A DNA stretch of 64,000 bases from Triplophysa rosa (taxonomy: Eukaryota; Chordata; Actinopteri; Cypriniformes; Nemacheilidae), in assembly GCF_024868665.1 (NCBI RefSeq), contig NC_079904.1:1906315-1970314 (forward strand), read 5' to 3'. Of the stretch, positions 1 through 13,200 are shown piece after piece. Position 1 is the stretch's first letter. Each line of letters opens with the position of its first letter. Below the pieces are notes generated by a model. It was not told the origin of the DNA. It ran no database searches and saw only the letters and a list, made by a program, of their open reading frames with translations. A program made the position numbers and the translations under genes.

Positions 1-969
1 CACTGTTTATGACACAGACAGCTGGTGTCTAATGCGCTGCCGCTTGCTGCAGGTTTCTCCATTACCTTAACAGCTATTCATTAAAGCTTGTTTCTCTTTC
101 TGATCGTTCCATGAGATAACATCTATTATTATTACACACCCTGATATTGAGCAAGTCCACCCGAGCCGTAAAAGTCCACAGTAAAGTCTTATTATAATGC
201 GATATGTGTGCAAGCGTGACGGCTGGTTCTGGGTTATCGTTGATTGAAAAAGGTTTTTTTTAATGTTTAATAGAAAGGAGTGTTTGATGTAGTACTGTAG
301 CTTGGCTTGAATTGTTTCTATCTTGGATTGATTTGCTGTATTCTCATTGATATGTTATTGATTGAAGAGCTGCTGTTTTGCATTCTGTAATGTGGCTTTA
401 CGATTTTTTATAGCATTTATTGAGGGCCAGTTTTTTGCGCTATATTTAGAGATGCAATCTGTAACTTTTGCCATCTCTGTTCGGAACATTAAATGACGTC
501 AAAGTGACATTTCCTGCAAAATTGCATTCAGGAAATCATTTGTTTTTAGCTTGTTGTTGTGAATTGGTGTAGTATAAGGAGACAGTTTTGAAAACAGATT
601 TTTATGTTCTTGCTCAATAACTATTTTTTTTGCTTATTTAAAAATTATGGATCGCAGCTTTCGATATTGTAACATGTTTACTGCAGAATCAACAGCAGAA
701 CAAATAAGGTTTAATGAGATTTTTTTGTTAAGTGAAATTAATGTTTCGTTAAGTGGAAATTAGATTTAGATGATTCACTCGCTTCAGTGTTTACGTTAGC
801 ATCATCATATAGGCCAATTTTTCCTAACAACCGTGATGTCCAGGTCCCTTCGTAATGCACACAACCTCCCGCCGATTCACGCGCGACCCCGTTGACCACC
901 GTCAGCGACCCCGTCTGCGGCCTTTCTAGAGCCCCGTATCAGTCCCTCCTCTGTTTTTCTCTTTCTTAG
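1..969 (+). other. MDGA2 intron, 3' portion
   Basis: This sequence precedes the Ig5 exon and ends in a pyrimidine-rich tract (tctgtttttctctttcttag). The acceptor AG is at 968-969. Most of it is AT-rich with no repeat I recognise. The last 120 bases become GC-richer as the exon is approached. No gene or RNA seen. Confidence 0.8.
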
Positions 970-1263
970 TTCCTCCGAACCTGAGCGTGCCGCGGGGGAA
1001 GTCCCCGCTGGTGGCGCGGGAGGGCGACACTATGGAGTTGGAGTGCCTTGTTTCAGGGAAACCCAAACCCATCATCCTGTGGTCCCGGGCCGATAAGGAG
1101 GCGCCCATGCCGGATGGCAGCATGCAGATGGAGAGCTACGACGGCGTGCTGCGGATCGTGAACGTGTCGCGGGAGATGACCGGATCGTACCGCTGTCAGA
1201 CCAGCCAATACAACGGCTTCAACGTGAAGCCGCGGGAGGCCGTCGTCGAGCTGATAGTGCAGT
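970..1263 (+). CDS. mdga2: MDGA2 exon: Ig-like domain 5
   Basis: This exon starts and ends in phase 1, so it is a symmetric Ig module. The first two bases complete a split codon, then the frame reads [19 protein letters not shown]. The Ig pattern is visible: Cys in LECLVSG, the core Trp in IILWSRA, and the second Cys in GSYRCQTS. An N-glycosylation sequon NVS lies in RIVNVSREM. The donor is cagt|gtaagt. In this protein family the middle Ig domains form the bent ectodomain; the numbering as domain 5 is by comparison with human MDGA2. Confidence 0.96.
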
Positions 1264-4200
1264 GTAAGTTCTGTTGCATGCGCTGTGTGATCACCATCTC
1301 TGTTCGAAATATAAAATTGCAGGTGCTTTGTTCTTTGTGTACGTCAAATATTCTCAAGAAATGATTTTTGTTTGAAGGCTCTGGATCAGCAGGATTTAAA
1401 GATGCCGTCTGTGGTGCGTGTAAACACTTCAGTGTGTTTTTACTCACGTTAAATTTTAAATTGTCTGGCACAAATTTCAAGATGCCGCATGTCATCGCTC
1501 CCGTTGTGGTTCCGTCGATTTTCTCTGAATATCAGTAAGTGTTTCGTGAAGCAGACGAGCGAGCATGTTTCAAGAATCTTCTAAAGTAGTGTAGTTTCTG
1601 AAAGCCTCTGTAACTCAAGAGCGACGAACCGAGCTCCACTTCAGACGTCATTATTACATCTTGAAGAAGAATCGCTCCCGTTGTTGAAACAGCAGGCCGT
1701 CTCCGGTCACGTGGGCTTATCAGAGAGATGCTGAATCTACACTTGTGCAGGTGTCATTTAAAAGCATAAACATTTATCACCTCATTAGCAGAGACGTGAA
1801 GGTTTAAAATCCAGCGAAATGTTCAGGATAGAAGCGTGACACGTGTGAGTGTTGTGTTTAAGGAGCGAAATATCACGCTGAGCTCAAGAGTCTCCTGAGA
1901 GCCATCGCAGAGACGTTGTGAACACAAACAGAACGGCTTTTTTTCAGCCGTATGAAATGTGCGAATGTTTTGTAGCTGTCTATTATTCTTTTTCCGGTTC
2001 TATAAGCCTCACAGGAATTGAGGATTTTCTGCAGCTCTTGCACCCAAATGCACCTGTGTTATTTTCATAAGCTGCCAATGGTGCTATGGTGTTTTGGGTA
2101 TTTTTGTGCACTTCGTTCTGAGGGACGAAGTAGTTTTCATACGGACGGTTTTATCGGACGCACATTAAATAAAAAACACTAAAAGCTACATTAAATTAAG
2201 GTATAGATAAAATCAAAGTGGCTTTTCAAGTCACTTGAATTTAACTGATATTGCCCTGTTGAAAAAAAAGCATATGCTGGTTTTAGGCATGGGCCGAATA
2301 CCGGTTTCAAGGTATACCGAGGTTTGAACGAGTCAAGGTTTCAAAACCACTAAAATGTTCAGTAACACTTCACGGTAAGGGTACATGAATGATCATGATA
2401 ATGCAACAGCGTGTTATTTATACGCAATTCATGAGACTGGGTTGTGAATTCAGGCATGGACTTGACACATTAATACCTCATGAATTATCAGGAAGTAACC
2501 TGAGTTCAAAGTCTTCCATTCATGACTTCATGAAAGAACAACATCTTAATTAAAACATTAACTAAGATGGGTACATCATCATGAATTATGATTTATTACG
2601 TATGATCATGATATTTTCAATAAAGTAACCAAGTCTCCCAATCATTGGCTAAAAGTGTGTCGTTTAAAATCCTGTCGTGACATTTTATTCATTTATTTCA
2701 AACATGTATTTATTTTCTCCTAATTGTCTGTCATTGCGGTTTAGTCTATATTCACCGACTGTAAGAAAAGTGATTAGTGTAGCCTGCTTCAACTAGCCTT
2801 GCACATAAAACAATATAACAAAAACATAGTCGATGACTAATAATAATCATGACCCTAGAGTTTAGAAGAGTTTAGAAGAGTTTGAGAAGATTGCAGCATG
2901 ATACAGTGACAAAATAAGTTTTTTGCCATAAGTATTATTGGTGGTTTTAACTTGCCCTGATGGTTAAAGGAATATAATTAATTCGTCAAGTAATGTTTAG
3001 TCCATGCATGAATGTATGCTTGAATTCATGATCATTCATGTACCCTTACCGTAAAGTGTTACCAAATTTTCTGTGATACCGTTTCTAAGGTATGTGCTGT
3101 GTTTACACAAAAATACACAATTAAGTCATGTAATGCAATGTTTGATGTTTAGGCCCTATTATATGGGCTATGGCAAAACTTTTTTTTTTGAAAGAGTATT
3201 ATATTTTTAAGGCTTTATTTTTTCCATGTCATATATGTTCTATAAATGTTGGTTAAAAATAAAAGGTATTTGTGTCCAGTTGAAAAGTCGTTGTTTGTAT
3301 ACGCAGATATTTGAAAATAACAAATTTTAGTGATGTAATTGCCATACCGTGAAACCGTGTCACTTTTGCTAAAGGTTATCATACCGTGAAAATCTCATAC
3401 CGGCCCATGCCTAGCTGGTTTGGTGTGTTTTGATGCTGGTTTGTGCTGGTTTAAGCTGGTCAAACCAGCATCAAAACGTACCTGACGTACCTGTTTTTTT
3501 CGACAGGGTGAATAATAGAAAATGTAGTTGCGTTTCATCTAAGTTATGAAATGAAGTTTGTTATAAACCTGTAAACCAAAAACCTTTTAATGAGCACGCA
3601 ATTTTTTTCAGTTTGTATAGTGTTTACTTTATAGTTTATTTACTTTGTTTTAGTCAATCATCACTTATTGGATCTCCTTCGCGCAATGAATTGTGGGTAA
3701 TATCAACACAATCTCACGGCAAAAAACGTAACTATTTTACGATGTGGCTAATTTTGGCTAAATTGGTATGAATTCATAGGATCTCATGCGTACATTTGTA
3801 CGATTTTCTTTCACGCCAGTGGCGTTAGGGTTAGAGGCGGGGCTTCCGTATTGCTTTTTTCCCAACAAAGATTCACAACGTATGAATTCATATGAATAAG
3901 CCACCTCTTAAAATATTTAGGAATTCCTGTGAGATCAGGTTGGTAATATCAGCTGTCGGTGTGCACTTTAGTAGTAATTTAAGGATACTCATTTCAACGA
4001 GACAAATTCTTGTGTTGCGTTACAAAAAGTGCGAATATGTTCAGCAGAATGATTCTTAGCTTCAGTCGCAGTTCTATTGACTCTCTTCTGGACTTGTGTC
4101 GTGAATTATACTGTTGTGATTTGTTGGCATATGGATGATCGTCCTCCGGTCTTCTTGGGCGTCATTCTGCATATGCGGTGCCAAGCCCAGCGGGCGGCAG

Positions 4201-7200
4201 ACGGTCTTCACTTTTTAACAGCGACTCAAAGTGGCATTAGAGACTCGATGAAGAAACTGAGATCTTGCTGCACTTCTGATGTCTCCGTTTTCTTATTGCA
4301 TCAAAATAACATTTGTAGTTTGTTTATTTTATTTGTGTTTTTGAAATTTGCTGCTCCGCACGTCTTGTTTTGTGTACGTACCTATTTGTAGATGCCGAGC
4401 CCCGCATTTCGATCTCATTCTTGTCTCTCTGAGTCAAGCTGGAGGGTTTGATATATCAACATTTGTGGTTTGTTTGCATTTCTTTCTCGCACAGATTCGC
4501 CCGCTGTGGAGCCGGTTTGGCAGGAGGTCCGGCAGGGTTTGGGACGTCCGGTGGCGATGACCTGTCGCGTGTTGCGGGCGCATCCGTCACGCGTGTTGCG
4601 TTACGAGTGGAGGCTTGGCTCTCGACTGCTGCACGCCGGACATTTTGACTCGCGAGACGAGACCGAATACACCATACGCAGCCTCGCTCGAGAGGGCTAC
4701 GGCGAGTACACCTGTGATGTCATCAACGAGGCGGGGCCAGGTCGCTGTACCTTCCTGGTTACTGGTAAGACTTCTGTTCAAACCGAATAGATTGATTGGA
4801 TTGTTTTTTTCACTGACCTCGTTCAATGTATTCTGGGTGTTTGGGTGAAGAGCACATGTGGTGCTGCCGCTTGAGGTGTCTGGGTCAAATGAGCTGTCTT
4901 TTGTTGTTTTCTATGGAACAGCTTTTGCTTCAAGAGCGTACTTAAGATGCTGTCTATGTAGCCACAATAATGTTGTAGGGCCATAACAGAACCGAGTGAG
5001 TTATGATGAAGATTCTTGATTCATTACTCAAAACAGTCTGTTGACAATCTGTTGATTTCACTTGAAAAAAAAATGTTTGCATTTTAATGTGTCTTTTTTG
5101 TGAGAAGTTTGGTAACAGAACAGATGCTGTGCTGAATATTTCACACTTTTGCTTAAAATAGTCCTTCTTTTCAGCTCGTTTCAGTTATTGAGTACATCTG
5201 CTGTATGTTGTTATCTTGATCAAGTCATTGAAAGAGTACACAGAAGATAATTTGAGAAATGTCTCAGTGGCTGTGTGTTCATACAATGGAAGTCGATGGG
5301 GTTCAGTGTTGTTTGGTTTTAACTGTTCTTCAAAATATCATCTATGTTCTTCAGAGAAAAGAAACTCATACAGGTTTGAAATGCCATGAGGGTGATTCAA
5401 TGATGAAAGAATAAGAATTTTTGAATGAACTGTCCCTTTAAGAAATCTTTGTACTGTGGTTTGTTAATCTTGCAATGCTGTGATATTTCACCTCACCGTA
5501 CTGGGTGGATGGTCTCTCTTCAAGAATCAATATTTGTAGTTTCACTTCTGTTTTAACTTTTATCACATGAATATTTCTGAGAAACGGTAGACTGAACGTC
5601 ACTCAAATGTTTGTGAAGGTGAAACATCAATACATCAAGATCAATACACACACTTGGTTATTTCTGCAAAGTCCAAACGCGGGAGAAACTGAGAATATAA
5701 CAACGCTGTGGATCAGTGCAAACATTTGAGTTCACAGGTTTCAGTTATACATAATCACAGTTTTATTAGATCATGAGGTACAGTAAATATTTACAGCCAC
5801 GGAAAGAGATCCGTTTCTTGGTTTCCAAATGTAGGCCTACTATTTATGGGTTTGTGTTAAAATGGTCGTTTTTGTTTCATTCTGTAAACTACTAACTATA
5901 GTTCTCCCAAATGTCAAATAAAAATATTGTTTCTATTTGCAGAAAAGGAAAACTGGAGAAACATGTCAGAATAACAGAAAAGATGCTCTGTATTTTTTTC
6001 AGACCTCAAATAGTGCAAAGAAACAAAGTGCACTTTTAAACAAAACAACCGTCATTTTTCTACATGTATTTAGTTCACAAATATTTTTTTATGTGATTAC
6101 CTGGATTTTTATCACAGTTTTCATGTGTCTTGTCATGCTGTCAGTCTTTCACGTTGCTGTTGGATGACCTGGGGTTTGATTTTCTTGAAATTCAAAGGAC
6201 ACCGGACTGAAATGAGCACAATACATCTAGAAATGATGATGAACATTTGGAATGGTTTACAAATCTGTGGCGTGAGGGCGAGTAAATAATGAATAGAGTT
6301 TTTGATTTGGATTGAATTGTTCCTGTAGACTCTTGGCAGGTCGTCTGATGTGTGAATATCATGACAGAATCATATGATGGGATGAAAATCTTGGCTCTGT
6401 CCTCAGGGTTTGTGGTCTTCTGAATGGGACGGTGGGCCGGTTGACCTTTGTCCTTTTTTTCTAGTGGATTGTTATAGAGCAGGTCGGGTGGAACTGAGCT
6501 CTTTGGCCTCCAGCTATGTGCTTTGTGGCGGTCAGTCTGATGGTTAATGTGCCAGTCGTTCACAACTCATCTCTTTCCCAAGCGCCACCATTTCTGCCAT
6601 CTGGTCATATAGGATCCTGCCAGAGTCATGAGGTCTCTGTTCTCCAGAGAGAATCAGATGTTCAGTGTCTGATAACCCTTGAAATCTGGCTCGCGTTTCT
6701 CCCAAAATCTGCTGTTCTCTGTAGGGATAATGGATCTGGGATTGTACTCGCAAGGAATGAAGTAAAGAGCTCATTTCTCTTTTCAACTTACATGCAGATG
6801 TCTGTGGATCCATAAGATTTGTTTTGCATCTTCAGTACAACATGCTGGTGAAGTTAAAAGACGTAGTTTGATGTAGGGGTGAATGTTTTGACCAATATTC
6901 TCTTTTTATACCATTCATCTTTTTATTTGACAGCAAACTGAAAAGACAAAAGGAGTCAGGAATGAACCATGAGCCCTAAACGTTATTGTGCAATATCGTC
7001 GCCTTTGAATTATAATCTGACATTTTTGTCAAAATTAAGTTATTTACATATTCTGTGATCATTTATTTATATTATGTGATTTTTTTTTCCCGTTCCATTT
7101 TGGTACTTTTTAGAAAAAAAGTCAAAGTCAAATAGAATGCAAAAGCTTGTTATCTCAAAACTGCCCAGAATGCAGATGGGTGCTTATCATTTCACGGCAA

Positions 7201-10200
7201 CGATACAGCTATTCGCACCGATGTGACCAAAACATTTTATTACGGGAGCAGTTTAAATCAATATAGTTAGTTTTGCTTGAAATTTAATGAAAACGCTTTC
7301 CACCAGCAATTTCTGAAGTTTACAGCCAGCGCTAACATTTTTAATCATTTTCACAAACCAGATTATTTTGTTGTATGAATATGTGACCGTGGACAACAAA
7401 GCCAGTCGTATGGGTCAGTTTTTCAAAAGTAAGATTTATACGTCATCTGAAAGCTGAATAAATAAGCTTTCCATTGATGTATGATTTGTTAGGATCAGAC
7501 AATATTTGGCCAAGATACAACTATTTAAATCACGACCTGCCAAGAGTCTACAGGAACAATTCACCGTAAATCAAAAACTCTATTCATTATTTACTCGCCC
7601 TCACGCCACAGATTTGTAAACCATTCCAAAGGTTCATGTAATCATCATTTCTAGATGTATTGTGCTCATTCCAGTACAGGGTCTGTTGAATTTCAACAAA
7701 ATCAAACCTCAGGTCATATATAAAACTCAAAATACTGAGAAAATCGCCTTTAAAGTTGCCCAAATGAAATCCTTAGCATAGCATATTACTCGCAAAAATA
7801 AAGTTTTGATATATTTACGGTAGGAAATGTACAAAATATATTTTCTTAATACATGATCTTTACTTAATATCCTAATGATTTTTGGCATAAAAGAAAAATC
7901 TATCAATTTGACCCACACAATGTTTTTTTTGTCTATTGCCCAAAAATATTTCATAAGAATTTATTTGCTTTAAAAAAAACTTTTTATTCCAGCTTTACTC
8001 TAACTTGAATACACTGTATTATGTAATCATGCCTATTGGCTATTTTTTCATAATTTACTGACTTTAAGAGAATGTTCACCCAAACAATTTTCTTTCGCTC
8101 TTATTTTATCATTTACTCTCATGCTATCCCAGATGTACTAAACTTACTTTCTTCACAAACAAGGTTGAACTCATACTGGTCATTTGGATTAGTTTTATAA
8201 CTTTGTAAAATAAATAAAACTTTAATAAAGTGAATCATTTTTAACTGGCCCTTTTTTAATAAAACTTTTATTTCAAACATTGTGTTTTGATGAAGAATTG
8301 AAGTCATACGTTTGGGACTGCATGATGGCGAGTAAATTACTGAATGAAAGAAATTTTGACGTTTTAAAACTCACCGACCGGTAGGGATGTAACGATTCAC
8401 TCAGCTCACGATGCTTCACGTTTCTTTGTATAATAAAATAATGTTTTATTTCAAATAACAAAACTAAACTGCAATTTTATAACAAATTAATAATAGAAAA
8501 AGTCTCTTTAATATAAACAAACTAATACTGTCTGAGCTTTTCTTGGATTTTTTTGCATTTAAGAAATATCAGCATGTCCACGTTTAGATTTGCAGTGAAA
8601 ATAGCGGCCCCTGCTGTTCAAAAAATGTATTGCGATTCAGTTCACACCTCAACCGATTTGAATCGTCACACATTATAACCGATTTTCAACCGGCTCACGG
8701 TGAATCGTTACATCCCTACCGACCGGCGAACTTGATTGACAGTATTGGGTGAACTATCCCTTTAAAGAAATTGACAGATGTTTCAATTGGATTTTTCTCA
8801 AACAGCGTACCTTCAGGTCATTTGGGCATCAAACCATCACAGGAGACATCAGATCATGACGCCAGACTGGGTGGGCATCTGCTGGTTCTGCTTTCATGAG
8901 AAGCCTGTCCAACACAGAAACCAGTTACACCAGTCAAACTCTAGCAAAAAATCATCAGGACCGTGTCAGAATTTGACCTCGACAAAATCCATCTGCTGCT
9001 TTGTTAATGAATCATTCTTGTGCAATATTTAAAAGAGCGTGTGAACAGAAAGCCAGAAATGCTTTTGTCTGCTTCGCTTTGTTAGCTTTTGTTTTATTGG
9101 AGTGAGTTTAATTTAACGCTAGAGTAGTTTCCATTTTAAGGTGAATTGCTGATAATGAGAGACATGCGCTGCTGAATGTTCATAGCCAGATTATACAACA
9201 ATAAGTCAATAGAGCTCTCAGAACGACGTGATGCTGGCATGCTCTGTGCTGGAAGAAAGCATCCTTCTGTCCAAAACACGCTTCGTCGCTTACATACGAA
9301 TGTCCTTGTTTTCGTCTTTACTCGTTCTGTCCGTGTTTTATCAAGATGCACGTCCAGAGTTCAGACAGAATTCAGCTCAGACGGTGAAAGTAGATTTTAA
9401 TGCAAGTTTTTCTGTGATAAAAGCGTGTGACAAATGCATTAAAATAAATCTAGATGGATGGAATAGATTGATTAATAATCTGATTTCTTGCAGCATTTTA
9501 GGTTTAAATCGCCCTTGAAAAGCGATGATGTACTGCACACGACTCCAGAGCTGAAGAAGTTCTCGTTCGTTCATTTCTACGTTGACCTCACGCTGTTCAA
9601 CAAGGTTTACAGTTGCAATTTTCTCTCTAAGCTTTACTCAGAATTGCGCATTGAGCCAGTAAATCTGCTGGAACAATAACATGTTATTTTCTGCGGCGTG
9701 CTCGAGGAGGTCGAGCAGTTTAGAAGCTTGTGCCGTGTTCGCCAAGACGAAATCTTTCGCTCGAGTTTTTTTTTTCAAAGACACAGACTTTCCTCTACAT
9801 CTCCCATGAGCAATATCACGTTTATATTATTCGATATTAAAGAGACAGTACGTTCAAAAATGAAAACTCTTTTCTCGTTTACTCAACATCATGTCATTCC
9901 AAACCTGTATGACTTTCTTTGTTCTGCAGAACACAAAGGAAGATATTTTGAAGAATGTCGATAGCTGAACAACAATGATCCCCATTTGGCTTCCATTATC
10001 TGAACACAAAACCACTCTAAATGTCTCAAAATATCTTCTTTTGAACGACTTGTCGGTGAATAATTGATGCTAGATAACATCTTTAAGAAAACATTATTTA
10101 AGGAAACATCCTTAATCGTGTATTTAACGTCCAGCTCTTAATTTTACCCATGATCCATCAGTATCACTGAGGGCTTTATCTTCAGTGTTTTTGTTGTCCC

Positions 10201-13200
10201 TCATATATCTGCTGGCGAATTGGCTCATGATGCGCACAAACAGACCCCCGGTGGGATAAAGATGGCCCGGTTCTCAGCCCGCGAGGTTAAATCTGTACAT
10301 CATTAAACGTGGCCGGCCCACCGCAGTGGGGTAATAAGTCACAAGTAACACGCACACAGCAGCGGCAGGTTTATGAGGTGTCTGACTGAGATCACTAACT
10401 TCTCATTCCCCAGCGTCAATACGGCTACATCTCTGTCTCATCACAGCCGACACACACACACTTTACCACCAGCGCAGAGAGAGAACGAGTTACACACACA
10501 AAAAGAACTAAGTTTCATGTTTTCTGTTGTTTCTACTCCCAGAATGAAACTGTTTTGAAAGTGTTTGTCGCCTGTGAAGCTGTTAAGAATCACTCTTATA
10601 CTCCTTATGAAAATTAACAATGTTTTACCTTAAATAAAACCAAAAACACTATACGTACTTGTTAGACCATGGAAACCACAAATATACCATTGCGTTGATA
10701 CAGTTGCCACGCTTTTACCATGGTTTTTAGTAAAATCATGGTACTGACAACTGTATACACCCAGAAAAACATGCGCTGCGTCCGAAAGTGTATACTATGC
10801 CAGTATACAGGTACTGATTTAAATGAAGTACTTACCTATCGACCGTTAAAACGGCACGTTCCTTACAGTATGTGTGTGGGACAAGTATGAATAGATTTCC
10901 GACGTACTGCATCCGCCATGTTTTCTTGTCATGTGACCCAAATGCTCTTTGACCTATGACGTATTAACATCAACCTGTAACCTAGGCGTCGCTACAAACA
11001 TCATTTATTCCCGAGATATTCATTAATCTGTACTCACATTTAAAAACGGACACCCGCTTTGAAGTTTTCCGCTATTTTAATTTGATTACATTTTGAAATT
11101 TGACCGTTGCTCAGCTCCCGTTGCATCATGGGATAGAGAAGTGTCCATCTGATGCACACACACAAATCTCGGCGGAAGCAGTAGACCACCCGGGTGTTTC
11201 TCGCCTACTTTTTGTGCATAGTGAGGTTTCAGACATGCTACTCATGACTCGTACTCATTTTCGCCTACTGTATAGTATGGAAGTAGGCGATTTCGGATGC
11301 ACGGATGGTTATTTTTTTAAAGGAACTGTTTTGTCTTGTTTTGTTTTGTTTATGTCCCAAATCGTAGTAAGTTGAAAAGAGTATTCCAAAGATTCCCGGA
11401 TGGTCTACTACTTACGTTAGAAATTCGAAGTGCAGAACGATGCACACTCGTACGGCTAATATTACCCACAACTCACCACGAGTAGGCGGTGTTTAGTGAC
11501 GCTCCACTGCATTAATAAATTATATAACTGATGTGTCACTAAATTAACAAATGTAAGTATACAGTAAACATTACAAACGAAATAATGAATGAATAAATAC
11601 CTTGGAATCACATCGCGTCACTCAAGCGAAAATAACGAACATTTTAGAGCGTGGAACGCGATTGTTCGCGTTCGGTGTTGAACCATCATAATTATCTGAT
11701 TTCTTGCAGCCTTTTGAAAAACAAATCGTTTTAAGTTTAAATACCCCTGCTAAAGCGATAAATTGCTGCACATATATACTCCAGAGCTGAATATTGTTAA
11801 CGCATTGTTCAAACACAACTAAATTAAACTAGTCACAATGTATAAAGTGAGTTTTTTCCTTTATGCTGATAGATATATTGTTGTTATTTTGTGAGTTTGT
11901 AAAACACTGAATGAATGTTGTACAGATGATCATCTGATGTTTTCAATCTTTTTGCAGGAAAAGCGTACGCTCCTGAGTTTTACTATGACACATACAGTCC
12001 GCTGTGGCAGAACAGACCGCGCGTTTACGGCTACAAGCTGCAGTGGACACAGATGAATCCTAACACTGTGGACCGGATCATGGCATATCGCCTGGGAATA
12101 CGACAGGTAAAACTTTACTTCATAGAAATAATGTCGTTTTTTGTACGTTTATTTCATTTATGATTCGAAAGTGCTGTTGAATTATTGTAAAAGATGTGCG
12201 TTTCTCGATCTCTTAATCCAGCAATTCTGACGGAAATACAGAGGATTAAGACAAAATTGACACACCTTATGATAAATGACAGATCTCAGGAATTCTGATG
12301 CATCCGTTGTAAAGAGACGTTAATGTTTTCATGCAGTTTATCATTTATCTAAGAGTTACAGAAATTTTGTGTGCTGGCTCTTTGTGTAGAAATTACAATC
12401 ATGAAATAATGATCAGATATGTGTTCGCCAGCGTTTAATCTAATCACGTTATAAAGTCCCTGTGAACCGGAAGTTGCGATCATTTTTCCTTCCGTATTTT
12501 TAAGGAATTTCGAATGAGAAAAATAGTGGGTGTGGCTTTTGGTTTTCTCTGCGATTTTATTGGATGTATAAAACAGCCATTGCATTTTGCAATTGAACTG
12601 GCAGCAGACTGACAGTTGAAGGGGAGGAGTTAACGGACGCTCCGCCCAAGCCGTCTAACATACATAATTTAGGATGGATAGTCACTGCAGGACAGAAGTG
12701 CAATTTCAGATTTTACCTGAAGATTATGAGGGCACGCGAATTTTAAAAAGAGAATGACCCACATTGATCAACTATTTACATCAAACGCTGCAATATTTCA
12801 TGAAAAAAGGCATTGTCATTTTTGATTTCACTGGGACTTTAAGATTATAACAACATGTTTAATGTGTTTTTTTGTAATGTGCTTAAAGCTCGTTTTCTTC
12901 ATTTTTAAGTTTTTTTCCTGCATTGATTTGGAGTGTCGGTGTTGTCGTCAAGCTGCAGGTAAATGATGTGCGAAGTGAACTGATTTGGCTGAACGTGTTT
13001 GAACAAGGTCAGGAAAGAGAATAAATAAATAAACGGACGCCCGGATGGGATTGTGCCACAACACGTCGAGCAGAAGTCAGAGATGAGAGGTTATTTTTAG
13101 CCCAGTGCCGTGGACTCCTCGCCGTTCCCCAGAATCATTATCATTTCCCCACAGCTCTGCCTTTGAATTAACACTGAAGTCTCTGCGTTTCGCGGCAGCG

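Larger units (their letters stand above)
2254..3508. mobile_element. Outer short palindromic MITE (host of the nest)
   Basis: The left end ccctgttgaaaaaaaag (from 2254) is mirrored by ctgtttttttcgacaggg ending at 3508. The body is a short series of gctggttt units and their complement (aaaccagcatcaaaac). Without its insert the element would be only about 120 bp. It is the host into which the 1.13-kb hAT-like element at 2284-3413 has jumped. Family name not assigned. Confidence 0.75.
1264..4494 (+). other. MDGA2 intron between Ig5 and Ig6 exons
   Basis: This intron carries a three-level nest of mobile elements (2254-3508, listed separately). A repeat remnant at about 3660-3950 contains the motif gttagggttagaggcggggc, and a related piece lies at 35225-35340. 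The remainder (1264-2250, 3960-4494) shows no gene. Short open frames here have no recognisable domain. Confidence 0.75.
4765..11957 (+). other. MDGA2 intron between Ig6 and FN3 exons (7.2 kb)
   Basis: This intron is dense in short DNA elements, listed separately: 5235-5445, 5794-6275, 6164-6343/7533-7717, 7381-7915, 8063-8766, 8382-8718, 9837-10060 and 10775-11302. Two related about 100-bp stretches at 9477-9560 and 11694-11800 share tttcttgcagc, gtttaaat, aagcgat and actccagagctgaa. The block 10190-10350 is balanced in composition and free of repeats; it could be conserved non-coding DNA. No gene seen. Confidence 0.75.

Noticed and set aside
6192..6563. 123-codon minus-strand ORF
   Set aside because: It is a translation of the dispersed inverted-repeat arm 6164-6343 and adjoining sequence.
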